From: Flavobacterium circumlabens
GTDB taxonomy: Bacteria > Bacteroidota > Bacteroidia > Flavobacteriales > Flavobacteriaceae
Direction: 5' to 3'
DNA: 64,000 nucleotides
Assembly (NCBI RefSeq): GCF_004345565.1
Contig: NZ_SLWA01000001.1
Span: 591,892 to 655,891 of the forward strand
The stretch's first letter is position 1; each line of letters begins with the position of its first letter. Position numbers and translations under genes: made by a program. Below the pieces are notes generated by a model. That model saw nothing but the letters and a program-made list of their open reading frames with translations. It made no database searches and had not been told where the DNA came from. Shown one piece after another: positions 53,612 through 63,189 of this stretch.

Positions 53612-54175
53612 ATGTTAGAAGCGAACAACCATAGCGAAAAATTATTGGTCAGTGAACTTAAAAACGGCAACGAAAAAGCATTTCGTACCCTTTTTGATTT
53701 ATACTATCAGGATATCTATGGATACAGCATTAGTATTTTAAAATCGAAGGAAGCTGCTGAAGAAAATGTTCAGGATGTTTTTATGAAAGTCTGGATGAAC
53801 CGGGAAAATTTAAATCCGGAACTGTCTTTTAAAGCTTATATTTTTACCATTGCCCGAAATCAGGCCTTTAATTTCTTGAATAAAGCAGCAAACGATGTAT
53901 TGCTCAAAGAAGAGATTTTTTATGAAAGCCAGAAATCACACGAATATGGAGATTATGCTATACGGGAAGCGGATTGCAAAAAACTCCGCAAGCAGGCCAT
54001 GAATCAATTGCCACCCAAGCGAAAGCAAATTTTTAAAATGTCACGAAAGAAAGGTATGAGTTACGAAGAAATCAGTCAGGAACTCGGCATCTCTATAAAT
54101 ACAGTCAGGAACCAGATGAGCAAAGCGTTAGAATCGATGCGGGTCTTTTTTCAGGTTCATGACGAAATTGTCTAA
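53612..54175 (+). CDS. ECF RNA polymerase sigma factor (sus-like locus)
   Basis: A 187-residue sigma-70 group IV factor. Region 2 carries DLYYQDIYGYSISILKSKEA and ENVQDVFMKVWMNRENL with the -10 binding helix (SFKAYIFTIARNQAFNFL). Region 4 carries MNQLPPKRKQIFKMSRKKGMSY and the HTH ISQELGISINTVRNQMSKAL. It is the Bacteroidota FecI-like type that works with a FecR anti-sigma and a SusC/RagA protein bearing an STN domain. It probably drives transcription of the FecR-SusC-SusD locus downstream. Its gene is closed by its own terminator. Confidence 0.92.
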   Translation: MLEANNHSEKLLVSELKNGNEKAFRTLFDLYYQDIYGYSISILKSKEAAEENVQDVFMKVWMNRENLNPELSFKAYIFTIARNQAFNFLNKAANDVLLKEEIFYESQKSHEYGDYAIREADCKKLRKQAMNQLPPKRKQIFKMSRKKGMSYEEISQELGISINTVRNQMSKALESMRVFFQVHDEIV

Positions 54176-54200
54176 ACCAAAAAACCACAGTTAACCAATT

Positions 54201-54230
54201 AAATCACTCTTTCGGGTGATTTTTTTTTGC
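54201..54230 (+). terminator. Intrinsic terminator after the ECF sigma gene
   Basis: AAATCAC pairs with GTGATTT, extended inward by further G-C/G-T pairs, with a T-run after it. This separates sigma from FecR transcripts. Confidence 0.75.
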
Positions 54231-54406
54231 TTTTTTTTGAAATATTTTTTATTCCTGAAAAGTCAATAAAATCAAGTCATCACAGGCTTTTCTATGAGAT
54301 TTTATTCCGTACAAAATGTTAAATTTTAAAAATTTACAACGTTTGAGTAGTACTCCCCTTCTATTCAACTGTATTATATCAGAACCGGACCTAAAACCAA
54401 TTCGAA

Positions 54407-55588
54407 ATGAATTCAAATTCTGAAATAAAAAGTCTTTTACAAAAATTTGTTTTAAACCAATGTACACCCGAAGAAACAAATGAGGTAATTGCCTATTATA
54501 AAAAAAATAAACTGACGGATGATTTTCCTTCGGTAGCGGATATTCAAAATCTGCTTACCGAAATGCCGAAAATGAATCCAAAAACAGCTGATGACATTTT
54601 CCTGAACATTCTTCAGGCCTCAAAAGAAAATGAAACTACGATCAGCATCTCTTCCGGGAAATCAAATTTCAGAAAGTACATTTCGATAGCTGCTTCGATA
54701 TTGGTTGTTTTCGGAATTGGTTTTGCTGTTTACAAACAAAACATTTTTGAAAAAACACCGGAACATAAATTTGATTTTAAAAGTACCGATATTGTTTTGC
54801 AACTAGAAGATGGAAATGTTCAGATTATTTCTGAAGATCATTCTGTACAAGTAAGAGATTCAAAAGGAAATATTGTTGGGAATCAAAGTGGAGATAAATT
54901 GGTTTATAAAAATGGTTCTGATTCGGAAAAACTATCGTATAACACCATTAAAATTCCTTACGGCAAAAAGTTTCAATTGCAATTGTCTGACGGAACTCTT
55001 GTTCACCTAAACTCAGGAACTACTTTAAAATATCCGGTGAAATTTATCGCCGGAGAGAACAGACAGGTTTTTCTTGAAGGAGAGGCATTTTTTGATGTCG
55101 CGAAAGATAAAAAACATCCCTTTATTGTAAATGCAGACAAGCTGAACGTTCGCGTTCTGGGAACGCACTTCAATGTTTCCAATTATCCGGAAGACGAATC
55201 GACAGATGTTGTTCTTGTTGAAGGCTCTGTTGGAATGTACCGTACCAATGAAGCGTTTAATGCCGACATCAATACCATCCTTAAGCCGGGTTACAAAGGT
55301 AGTTTTGACAGAGGAAATGACAAAATTTTTACCAAACCGGTATTGACAGACATTTACACTTCATGGATAAATGGAGGCCTGACCTTTAGAAATATGACTT
55401 TCAAAAATATCATCACAAAATTAGAAAGACGCTATAATATAACGATCATCAACAAAAATGAAAAGCTGGCCAACGAAAAATTCAATGCCAGTTTTAAAGA
55501 GGAATCCATAGAAAAAGTAATGAGTTATTTTAATGACATTCATGGCATTAATTACACCATAAAAAACAATGAAATACTAATTAAATAA
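54407..55588 (+). CDS. FecR-family anti-sigma factor
   Basis: A 393-residue regulator. The N-terminal ~85 residues (LLQKFVLNQCTPEETNEVIA) form the cytoplasmic sigma-binding part. A single membrane helix (about 88-107: ISIAASILVVFGIGFAVY) follows. The periplasmic FecR domain (about 185-270) contains IPYGKKFQLQLSDGTLVHLN and VFLEGEAFFDVAKDKKHPF. The C-terminus (FRNMTFKNIITKLERRYN and SIEKVMSYFNDIHGINY) matches DUF4974, an STN-like fold. It should hold the sigma factor inactive until SusC signals. It starts 232 bases after the sigma stop. Confidence 0.93.
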   Translation: MNSNSEIKSLLQKFVLNQCTPEETNEVIAYYKKNKLTDDFPSVADIQNLLTEMPKMNPKTADDIFLNILQASKENETTISISSGKSNFRKYISIAASILVVFGIGFAVYKQNIFEKTPEHKFDFKSTDIVLQLEDGNVQIISEDHSVQVRDSKGNIVGNQSGDKLVYKNGSDSEKLSYNTIKIPYGKKFQLQLSDGTLVHLNSGTTLKYPVKFIAGENRQVFLEGEAFFDVAKDKKHPFIVNADKLNVRVLGTHFNVSNYPEDESTDVVLVEGSVGMYRTNEAFNADINTILKPGYKGSFDRGNDKIFTKPVLTDIYTSWINGGLTFRNMTFKNIITKLERRYNITIINKNEKLANEKFNASFKEESIEKVMSYFNDIHGINYTIKNNEILIK

Positions 55589-55638
55589 CCACCAAGCCAA
55601 TGACAAAAAAGAAAGAATTAAAAGTAAGAGAATAAAAA

Positions 55639-55671
55639 AAATCGGAAAGAGCTGCGAACAATTTCCGATTT
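55639..55671 (+). promoter_or_regulatory. Hairpin in the FecR-susC gap
   Basis: AAATCGGAAA (55639-55648) pairs exactly with TTTCCGATTT (55662-55671). There is no T-run, so an RNA-stabilising or attenuation role for susC is more likely than termination. Confidence 0.5.
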
Positions 55672-55719
55672 ACTAAGTGATTGAATATAACGAATTAACT
55701 ACAATCAATTAACAAAATT

Positions 55720-58700
55720 ATGAAAAAAAAATCAAAGAATACCGGGTTTTTATCCCGCGTGTTCCAAAATGACCTAAAATTGAAACTAACTACACTACTT
55801 ATTTTGGTCGCCATGTTTAATATCCGGGGAAATACTTATGCCCAAAAGACAAAAGTATCCTTAGAATTAAACAATTCAACAATCGAAAAGGTTATTGAAA
55901 CCATCGAACAGAAAACAGATTTCAGATTTATTTATAAACTGAGCGATATCGATTTGGATCGGGTAATTACTATTTCGGTAAAAAACCAACCGATTGATAT
56001 TGTCTTAAATAAACTTTTTAAAGGAACTCCAACCGAATTTAAAGTTAGGGACACCCAGATTATTTTAAAAAAACCGGAACTAAAAACAGAGACTGTCAGA
56101 TATGAAAAACAAACCATTTCCGGAATCATTACCGATGAAAATGGCTTGCCTTTGCCTGGCGCAACCGTTTTTGAAGAAGGAACCAAAAATAGTTTTGTAA
56201 CCGATTTTGACGGGAAATATCAGCTTACTGTTGAAAGCAATACTGCTGTAATCATCGTTTCTTTTGTGGGTTACAAAGAAAAAAAGGTCACTGCCAGCCA
56301 GAAAGTAATTAATATTCAACTTTTTCCCGACACAACAGATTTACAGGAAATAGTAGTAATTGGATATGGATCCACAGCCAAAAAAGATGTTACGGGAGCC
56401 GTATCTTCGATTGCTGCAAAAGACATGAACCAAGGCGCAATTGTAAATCCATTACAACTGATTGCAGGAAAAGCAGCGGGTGTAAATATCACCCAGGTTG
56501 GAAGTGAACCGGGTTCAGGGCCAAGTGTACGTATTAGAGGAATCGGCTCCCTAAGTGGAGGAAATGATCCTTTGGTCGTAGTAGACGGAATTCAGGGAAA
56601 TATGGATTTGTTAAATCAGGTTCCACCAAGTGAAATAGAAAGTATTGATGTTTTAAAAGATGCTTCTGCTACTGCCGTTTACGGTTCAAGAGGAGCTCCT
56701 GGTGTCATCATTGTAACGACAAAAAAGAATAAGGCAGGAAAAACAACGATAGAATATATTGGCTCAACATCACTGGATTTTATTCCAAGAAAACTGGATA
56801 TGTTAGATTCCGACCAATGGTGGCAAACAGCTCAGTCTACAGGTACACCGGCTTCCTCCAATCATGGTTCAAATACAGATTGGTATGGTCTTTTAACACA
56901 AACCGGAATAACACAAACACACACGCTGGCATTCGGTGGAGGAACGGACAAATTCAATTACAGAGCTTCTGTAACGGCTATTTTACAAGATGGTGTGGTC
57001 ATTAATTCGAATAATAAAAAATACATAGGCCGAATTCAGGCCACTCAAACGGGGCTTGATGATAAATTAAAACTGACTTTTAATTTAACCAACGGTATTA
57101 TCAATGGGAATAACAGCATTGGGGATATCGGAACTGCTGCTTACTCCTCAAATCTAATTACCAATGCTTATTTAATGAGACCAACAGATCCTGTTCTTAA
57201 TCCTGACGGAAGTTACTTTACAGATCCAAATGTGTTTCAGTATTTAAATCCTTATGCAGCGGCACAAACCGTTACGAATGAAAGACAGGAAGACAACCTA
57301 TTCGGAAGCCTGAAAGCTGATCTGGATTTAGCGAAAGGTTTAACAGCCAGCTGGTTTGGAAGCTGGAGAAAAACAAATAACATGAATGGTTATTATCTTC
57401 CCGCTGCCTCAACAAATGCCTATGCAATTGATCAGAAAGGATATGCTAACATTAGAAATGAAAAGCAAAATGAAAGATTAACGAATGCCAGTCTTACCTA
57501 TAAAAGAACCTTTGGCATTCACAACATCAATGCACTGGCCTTATACGAATGGCAAAATCAGACTTATCAGGGAAATTATGCACAGGCAAAAGGTTTCATC
57601 AGTGACAAAACAACGTACAATTCGTTGCAGCTTGGTGATCTTTCGAAAGTTTCACCTAATGATATAACATCGTACAAAAATGACCGAACCTTAGTGTCGT
57701 TTTTAGGGCGCGTCAATTATTCTTTGCTTAACCGTTATTTATTTACGGGAAGTTTCAGAAGAGATGGTTCATCTGTATTTGGTATCAATAACAAATGGGG
57801 GGATTTTCCATCTGCATCTGTAGCCTGGCAAATAAACAAGGAGTCTTTTATGGCCAACCAAAATTTATTTAATGAACTGAAATTGCGCGTAGGATATGGT
57901 GTTACAGGGAATCAGCAAGGTCTTAGACCCCAAAACTCAATTGCGTTAGTGGGCCCAACGGGATTAACTTATTTTGGAGGTTCACAAATCAATAATTACA
58001 GTCCAAAACAAAATGCTAATCCTGATTTGCGATGGGAAACCAAAAAACAAACCAATATTGGTCTTGACTTTGGACTTTTCGACAACAGATTAAGAGGTAC
58101 GGTAGATGTTTACGATTCCAGAACAGATGATTTATTATTTGACTATACACTGTCTCAGGTTAAGAATGACTATAATTATATTAAAGCTAACGTAGGAAGT
58201 ATTTCAAATAAAGGTTTAGAGGTTTCTTTGGCGTATGATGTGATCCGAACAGAAAACAGCACACTTACACTAGGAGGGAATGTTTCCTTTACGAAAAACG
58301 AAGTGCTTAATTTAAGTGGAAGTTATAATGGTGAGCCTTTAACAACAGCTTATGTGGGTTGGGGAGCTGCAAACTCTTACCTGGTAAAAGGAAAACCGGT
58401 GGGAGCCTTTTACATCCTGCATTCTACAGGCGTAGACGGTAACAAAGCCGAGACTGTTGAAGATCGTGACGGAAGCGGAGGCGAGATCAATCAGAATGCC
58501 GACAGCCCTGACCGTTACTATGCAGGTTCAGCTTTACCAACGTATACATTTGCTTTTAGCCCGTCTTATCGATATAAGAATTTTGATGTTTCTATGTTAT
58601 GGAGAGGTTCAGGAGGAAATAAAATTTACAATGCCCTTGGCCAAAGACTTAGCATGCTGGAGAATGTTGGTAAATCAAATGTTTTGGACAGTGCTGTTGA

Positions 58701-58986
58701 CAAAGGAATTGTTACTTCTACCTACGGTTCTGATTTATGGTTAGAAGATGGTTCTTTCATCCGTCTGGATAATGTTACAGCAGGGTACAGTTTCCGTTTT
58801 ACGGATAAATATTTTGAGTCGATCCGACTTTCTCTTACGGGGAACAATTTAGTCCTGATTACGGATTATACCGGTATGGATCCGGAATTGGATGTAAGTG
58901 GAAGCGGTCAGAATTTCGGTGGTGACAAAGGATTTTATCCCCGTACCAGAAGTATTGCATTTGGTTTAACTGTAAAATTTAAATAG
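55720..58986 (+). CDS. SusC/RagA-type TonB-dependent transporter with STN signalling domain
   Basis: A 1088-residue outer-membrane transporter. After a signal peptide (ends NTYAQ) comes an STN domain (about 45-115: VSLELNNSTIEKVIETIEQK and ITISVKNQPIDIVLNKLF), which contacts FecR. A carboxypeptidase-regulatory-like domain (about 130-215: SGIITDENGLPLPGATVFEE) follows. The plug has VVIGYGSTAKKDVTGAVSSI, SVRIRGIGSLSGGNDPLVVV and SIDVLKDASATAVYGSRGAP. The barrel ends in aromatic SIAFGLTVKFK. With SusD it imports oligosaccharides. Nearby GH13/GH97 genes point to alpha-glucans. The SusD start is 9 bases on. Confidence 0.95.
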   Translation: MKKKSKNTGFLSRVFQNDLKLKLTTLLILVAMFNIRGNTYAQKTKVSLELNNSTIEKVIETIEQKTDFRFIYKLSDIDLDRVITISVKNQPIDIVLNKLFKGTPTEFKVRDTQIILKKPELKTETVRYEKQTISGIITDENGLPLPGATVFEEGTKNSFVTDFDGKYQLTVESNTAVIIVSFVGYKEKKVTASQKVINIQLFPDTTDLQEIVVIGYGSTAKKDVTGAVSSIAAKDMNQGAIVNPLQLIAGKAAGVNITQVGSEPGSGPSVRIRGIGSLSGGNDPLVVVDGIQGNMDLLNQVPPSEIESIDVLKDASATAVYGSRGAPGVIIVTTKKNKAGKTTIEYIGSTSLDFIPRKLDMLDSDQWWQTAQSTGTPASSNHGSNTDWYGLLTQTGITQTHTLAFGGGTDKFNYRASVTAILQDGVVINSNNKKYIGRIQATQTGLDDKLKLTFNLTNGIINGNNSIGDIGTAAYSSNLITNAYLMRPTDPVLNPDGSYFTDPNVFQYLNPYAAAQTVTNERQEDNLFGSLKADLDLAKGLTASWFGSWRKTNNMNGYYLPAASTNAYAIDQKGYANIRNEKQNERLTNASLTYKRTFGIHNINALALYEWQNQTYQGNYAQAKGFISDKTTYNSLQLGDLSKVSPNDITSYKNDRTLVSFLGRVNYSLLNRYLFTGSFRRDGSSVFGINNKWGDFPSASVAWQINKESFMANQNLFNELKLRVGYGVTGNQQGLRPQNSIALVGPTGLTYFGGSQINNYSPKQNANPDLRWETKKQTNIGLDFGLFDNRLRGTVDVYDSRTDDLLFDYTLSQVKNDYNYIKANVGSISNKGLEVSLAYDVIRTENSTLTLGGNVSFTKNEVLNLSGSYNGEPLTTAYVGWGAANSYLVKGKPVGAFYILHSTGVDGNKAETVEDRDGSGGEINQNADSPDRYYAGSALPTYTFAFSPSYRYKNFDVSMLWRGSGGNKIYNALGQRLSMLENVGKSNVLDSAVDKGIVTSTYGSDLWLEDGSFIRLDNVTAGYSFRFTDKYFESIRLSLTGNNLVLITDYTGMDPELDVSGSGQNFGGDKGFYPRTRSIAFGLTVKFK

Positions 58987-58994
58987 TACAAGAA

Positions 58995-60512
58995 ATGAAA
59001 ATTAAAAATATATTGTTGGCAGGAAGTATCTCTTTCCTTGCCCTGTTTAGCTGTACTGATGTTAGTGAAACAGTATACGATCAATATCCTGCAGATGAGT
59101 TTTACGGCACTCCTGAAGGAACCAATAGTCTCCTTGCCAGTATTTATGCCCAAATCCCGGGAGAATTTACCAGAGACGGCTATGCTGGTGTTGGCTATGC
59201 CGGAGCCGATAATGGCTGGTATGATATGAACTGCATGTCCTCTGACGAACAGGTTATTCCGCATAGAAATGACGGTAACTGGCAACAGGATTTTGCCCGT
59301 TTGCATAAACACGCCTGGCTGCCAAGTGAAGGTATTATCACCAACACCTGGAATTGGCTGTACAGATGTATTTTCAAAGCCAATTTAGCAATAGCGTTAT
59401 TAGAAAAAGCAAATGCAGATCCTTCAAAAATTGCCGAAGCTAAAGTAACACGTGCTTTTTTCTATTATCTGCTGATTGATGATTTCGGAGATGTTCCTTT
59501 TTATACCGACAACAATATTGCTTCAGATAAAATTCCACAGGCAAGCCGTAAAGAAGTCTATACTTTTATTGTAAAAGAACTGACCGAAAATGCCGATTTA
59601 CTTTCGAATAACAAAGGAGGAGAATATTACGGAAGATTCAACAAATGGGCCGCTTATACCGTACTGGCAAAAGTGTACCTGAATGCGGAAGTATATACCG
59701 GTGAAGCAAAATGGACAGAGTGTTTAGCAGCTTGTAACAAAGTAAGCGAAGGCGGATTTTCACTTCACTCCGGTGCTGCTGATGCAGGAAGCCCACTTGG
59801 AAACAAGTATTATGAATTATTTGGTGATGTTTCGCCTCAGGATGAAACCATTTTATCGATTTACGCCACCATTGATGTTTTATCCCGCAATGTGTATGCC
59901 GTTAGGAGCCTTTATGGTGCTCATGGTATCACTGCGCTTAAATACAACGGTTGGAATGGTACTATCGTTCCGAAACAATTTTACCTGAAATATGACAATG
60001 CCGATATTCGTAAAAAACAGTTTTTAGCCGGTGAACAGCCAGGAGGTGTTAATTATACCTTAGATGTTCAGTCTATAGATCTTCCGGGAGCAGATCCGCA
60101 AGCCGGAGTGCGTAATGTTAAATTTTATCCGGCCGGAGCAAATACAGGAGGCGGGGCTTCTAATGATTTCCCCATCTACAGGTACGCTGATATCATTTTA
60201 ATGATGGCGGAATGTAATGTTCGTTTAGGTAATCCGGGAGCGGCGAAACCTTTTGTGGATGCGATCAGACAACGTGCAGGTCTTAATGCACTGGATGCAA
60301 ATCCGACATTGGATAACATTTATGACGAAAGAGGTTTTGAATTAAACTGGGAAGGACACAGAAGACAGGACATGATTCGTTTTAATAAATTTTTATTACC
60401 CAACGAATTCAGAACAGTTGCATCGCCTGCTTTCAGAAAATTGTTCCCAATTCCAACCGCTGCCATAAATGCTAACACAGCACTAAAACAAAATCCGGGC
60501 TACCCGCAATAA
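58995..60512 (+). CDS. SusD/RagB-type surface glycan-binding lipoprotein
   Basis: A 505-residue lipoprotein; the lipobox ends FLALFSC with the Cys near residue 20. It has the SusD N-terminal features (YDQYPADEFYGTPEGTNSLL), the helical TPR-like region (WNWLYRCIFKANLAIALLEKA, then EAKVTRAFFYYLLIDDFGDVP) and the conserved C-terminal FPIYRYADIILMMAE and IRQRAGLNALDANP, ending with ELNWEGHRRQDMIRF. It forms the lid of the SusC transporter. Starch affinity is inferred from the enzymes of the locus. Confidence 0.95.
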   Translation: MKIKNILLAGSISFLALFSCTDVSETVYDQYPADEFYGTPEGTNSLLASIYAQIPGEFTRDGYAGVGYAGADNGWYDMNCMSSDEQVIPHRNDGNWQQDFARLHKHAWLPSEGIITNTWNWLYRCIFKANLAIALLEKANADPSKIAEAKVTRAFFYYLLIDDFGDVPFYTDNNIASDKIPQASRKEVYTFIVKELTENADLLSNNKGGEYYGRFNKWAAYTVLAKVYLNAEVYTGEAKWTECLAACNKVSEGGFSLHSGAADAGSPLGNKYYELFGDVSPQDETILSIYATIDVLSRNVYAVRSLYGAHGITALKYNGWNGTIVPKQFYLKYDNADIRKKQFLAGEQPGGVNYTLDVQSIDLPGADPQAGVRNVKFYPAGANTGGGASNDFPIYRYADIILMMAECNVRLGNPGAAKPFVDAIRQRAGLNALDANPTLDNIYDERGFELNWEGHRRQDMIRFNKFLLPNEFRTVASPAFRKLFPIPTAAINANTALKQNPGYPQ

Positions 60513-60524
60513 AAACAAACTATC

Positions 60525-61637
60525 ATGAAAAAATATATAAATAAATTATTCATATTAGGCAGCTTGCTTTTTTTGGGTGCTTCCTGTGAAAGTGAATCTG
60601 CCCAGGTTACAACCTTAAAAACCGTTACTTTTCCAAGTACGCTTGTAGCCTCTTCCACCACATTGGTATTGACAGAAGATACTGCGGATGATTCTGTCGT
60701 GCTATTCTCATGGCCGGCAGTACAATTTCCTGTTGGTACAGCGGTAACGTATGCATTACAAATTGATGTCATTTCAGATATTACCGGACCAACGGCCTGG
60801 CAAAAATCCAAACGAATTGAAGTGGGTGAAGATGTTTTAAGCAAAGCTATTCTTGGAAAAGATTTAAACCAGATAGCCACAGACTTAGGACTTTTACCTG
60901 AACTCACAGGAAAATTAGTGGTTCGCGTAGAAGCAAGCTTAGATCATAAAGTGTATTCGGATCCTCTTACCTTAACCATTACTACGTATGAAAGAAGTGT
61001 TGTTTTTGGCGAAATATACATGCCGGGAAGTTATCAGGGCTGGAGCATAGAAACTGCTGCTGCTTTAACTGCCATACAAAAAGGTGTTTATCAGGGCTAC
61101 ATGACACTTCCGGTTGGACAGGGGCGTGAATTCAAAATAAACAAGGAAAGAAACTGGGCTCAGTTTTATGGCGCAGGAGAAACTAATTTTGATATGAAAA
61201 ACATGAGTGATGCCGATTTTCTGCTGCCGGCTGCCGGATCATATCAGATGAAAGTAAATTTAAACACACTCAAATGGACCGCTACTCCATATGCATGGGG
61301 AATTGTGGGTCCTGCATCAGCAACAGCTGAACAAACAGCTGGTGACGCCAATTACGGATGGAATCACTCTGTTCCGATGTCATATGACCATCAAACCAAA
61401 ACATGGAAAATTACAACCAATTTATTACCGGGAGCATTAAAATTTAGATTGAATGATAACTGGACTATTAATTACGGACCGGCAGATGCTGCAACAAATA
61501 CGGTAAATCTTGATAACGGAGGAGCTTATAGTATTGCTGAAGCAGGAACTTACGAAGTAACGTTTAAAATAGTAGAGACAGATCCCGCAACTACCGGTTA
61601 TCCGGCAACTGCCATCTGTACCATAACAAAAAAATAA
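60525..61637 (+). CDS. SusE-like outer-membrane starch-binding lipoprotein
   Basis: A 370-residue lipoprotein (lipobox LFLGASC, Cys near residue 20). An N-terminal Ig-like SusE domain (about 30-165) is followed by two carbohydrate-binding-like modules: EIYMPGSYQGWSIETAAAL with INKERNWAQFYGAGE, and WGIVGPASATAEQTAGDANY with LKFRLNDNWTINYGPAD. These Trp-bearing blocks match the SusE/SusF starch-binding pattern. It lies 12 bases after SusD. A hairpin follows before the GH13 gene. Confidence 0.88.
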   Translation: MKKYINKLFILGSLLFLGASCESESAQVTTLKTVTFPSTLVASSTTLVLTEDTADDSVVLFSWPAVQFPVGTAVTYALQIDVISDITGPTAWQKSKRIEVGEDVLSKAILGKDLNQIATDLGLLPELTGKLVVRVEASLDHKVYSDPLTLTITTYERSVVFGEIYMPGSYQGWSIETAAALTAIQKGVYQGYMTLPVGQGREFKINKERNWAQFYGAGETNFDMKNMSDADFLLPAAGSYQMKVNLNTLKWTATPYAWGIVGPASATAEQTAGDANYGWNHSVPMSYDHQTKTWKITTNLLPGALKFRLNDNWTINYGPADAATNTVNLDNGGAYSIAEAGTYEVTFKIVETDPATTGYPATAICTITKK

Positions 61638-61666
61638 TTAAAATTTAAATTAGTTTGGTTGAGTAA

Positions 61667-61698
61667 TTACCTGTCTTTCATTCGTGAAAGGCAGGTTA
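61667..61698 (+). promoter_or_regulatory. TTCG-loop hairpin between the susE-like and GH13 genes
   Basis: TTACCTGTCTTTCA (61667-61680) pairs with TGAAAGGCAGGTTA (61685-61698), with one mismatch and one G-U pair, around a TTCG loop. There is no T-tract after it, so it is more likely a transcript stabiliser or processing site than a full terminator. Confidence 0.5.
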
Positions 61699-61758
61699 CT
61701 TTAAAATGTTTTAAAACTTAAAACACTCCCAGACTTATTAAAAACTAAAAATTAAATT

Positions 61759-63138
61759 ATGAAATCAAATATAAACATCATTTACACTTTGCTAATTACC
61801 CTGGCATTTATTTCGTGTAGTTCTTCTGATGACAATTCCACACCACCTTCGCCCTACACACAGTATGGTGCCGCCTTTGAAAAAATGCCGGACAAACAAG
61901 ATGCCATTATTTATCAGGTAAATATCCGAGCTTTTAGTCAGGCCGGAACTTTAAAAGGAGTTCAGGACAGACTTTCACAGATTCAGGAACTTGGAGCAAA
62001 TGTGATCTATTTAATGCCTGTTTATCCTGTTGGAAAAGTAAAAGCTTCAGGAGAATTGGGTTCCCCTTATGCGGTGCAGGATTATAAAGCGGTAAATCCG
62101 GATTTTGGAACTTTACAAGATCTTCAGGTTTTGGTGGAAGAAGCGCATAAAAAAAACATGGCTGTTGTGCTGGACTGGGTTGCGAATCACACTGCCTGGG
62201 ATAATCCGTGGATTACACAACACCCCAATTGGTACCAAAAAGATGGTGACGGAAACATCATTATTCCACCGGGAACAAATTATACGGATGTTGCCCAGTT
62301 GGATTTCAATAATGCTGAAATGAAAGCTGCCATGATCGACGCGATGTCGTACTGGATTTATAACGCAAACATAGATGGTTTCAGATGTGATTATGCCGAT
62401 TTCGTAGCTCCGGGATTCTGGACAGAGGCCATCACCAAATTAAGAAGCATCAAAAAAAATCAAAAGATATTAATGTTGGCTGAAGGTTCTAAAATAAGTC
62501 ATTTTACTTCGGGGTTTGATTATACTTTTGGATTTAATTTTTTCAGTGCTTTAGAAAAAGTTTTCAAAGAAAATCTTTCTGCATCGACTTTGCAAAATTC
62601 AAACGCTACTGAATATGCCAATATTTACAGCCCTGACAGCAAAGTGGTACGATACACCAGCAATCATGATGTTAACCTTACCGATGGAACACCTTTGGAG
62701 CTTTTTGGCGGTAAAAAAGGATCTTTGGCGAGTTTTGTCGTAACGGCTTATCTAAAATCTGTTCCGATGATTTACAACGGACAGGAAATTGGATATGCAC
62801 AAAGACTGAATTATTTCGCCCGTACTCCTATTGACTGGTCTGCTGCTGATACAGAAATGCTTGCAGAATATAAAAAGATTATCGCCTTTAGAAATAGCAG
62901 TAATGCTATAAAAAGAGGAACTTTTACAGGATACAGCAGTGATGCCATAAGTGCCTTTACTATGGTAAAAGATGCTGAAAAAGTTTTAGTGCTTTCTAAC
63001 CTGACCAATTCTTCCGCAAAATATTTGGTCGCACCTGCATTAAAAGGAACATGGAAAGATGCTTTTTCGGGCGCAACCGTAACTCTTGGCAGTGAAACAA
63101 CTCTTTTACCTTATCAATATCTGATATTGAAAAATTAA
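61759..63138 (+). CDS. Alpha-amylase family GH13 lipoprotein
   Basis: A 459-residue glycoside hydrolase with a lipoprotein signal (ends LAFISC). The four GH13 regions are visible: LDWVANHT (region I), GFRCDYADF with nucleophile D211 (II), MLAEGSK with acid/base E242 (III) and TSNHDVN with D304 (IV). It probably cleaves alpha-1,4 glucan or maltodextrin at the cell surface or in the periplasm. It lies 121 bases after the SusE gene, downstream of a hairpin, and 51 bases before GH97. The C-terminal beta-domain is short. Confidence 0.95.
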   Translation: MKSNINIIYTLLITLAFISCSSSDDNSTPPSPYTQYGAAFEKMPDKQDAIIYQVNIRAFSQAGTLKGVQDRLSQIQELGANVIYLMPVYPVGKVKASGELGSPYAVQDYKAVNPDFGTLQDLQVLVEEAHKKNMAVVLDWVANHTAWDNPWITQHPNWYQKDGDGNIIIPPGTNYTDVAQLDFNNAEMKAAMIDAMSYWIYNANIDGFRCDYADFVAPGFWTEAITKLRSIKKNQKILMLAEGSKISHFTSGFDYTFGFNFFSALEKVFKENLSASTLQNSNATEYANIYSPDSKVVRYTSNHDVNLTDGTPLELFGGKKGSLASFVVTAYLKSVPMIYNGQEIGYAQRLNYFARTPIDWSAADTEMLAEYKKIIAFRNSSNAIKRGTFTGYSSDAISAFTMVKDAEKVLVLSNLTNSSAKYLVAPALKGTWKDAFSGATVTLGSETTLLPYQYLILKN

Positions 63139-63189
63139 TACACAAGCATTTTTAAAAAATACAATTAGATTTGCAAAAAACTAAATAAA

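Noticed and set aside
58935..59312. Antisense ORF opposite the SusD start (125 aa)
   Set aside because: The opposite strand encodes a clear SusD signal peptide and domain; no promoter seen.
60500..60907. Antisense ORF opposite the SusE-like gene (135 aa)
   Set aside because: It lies wholly across the SusD end and SusE start, with low-complexity Ser/Val composition; a shadow.
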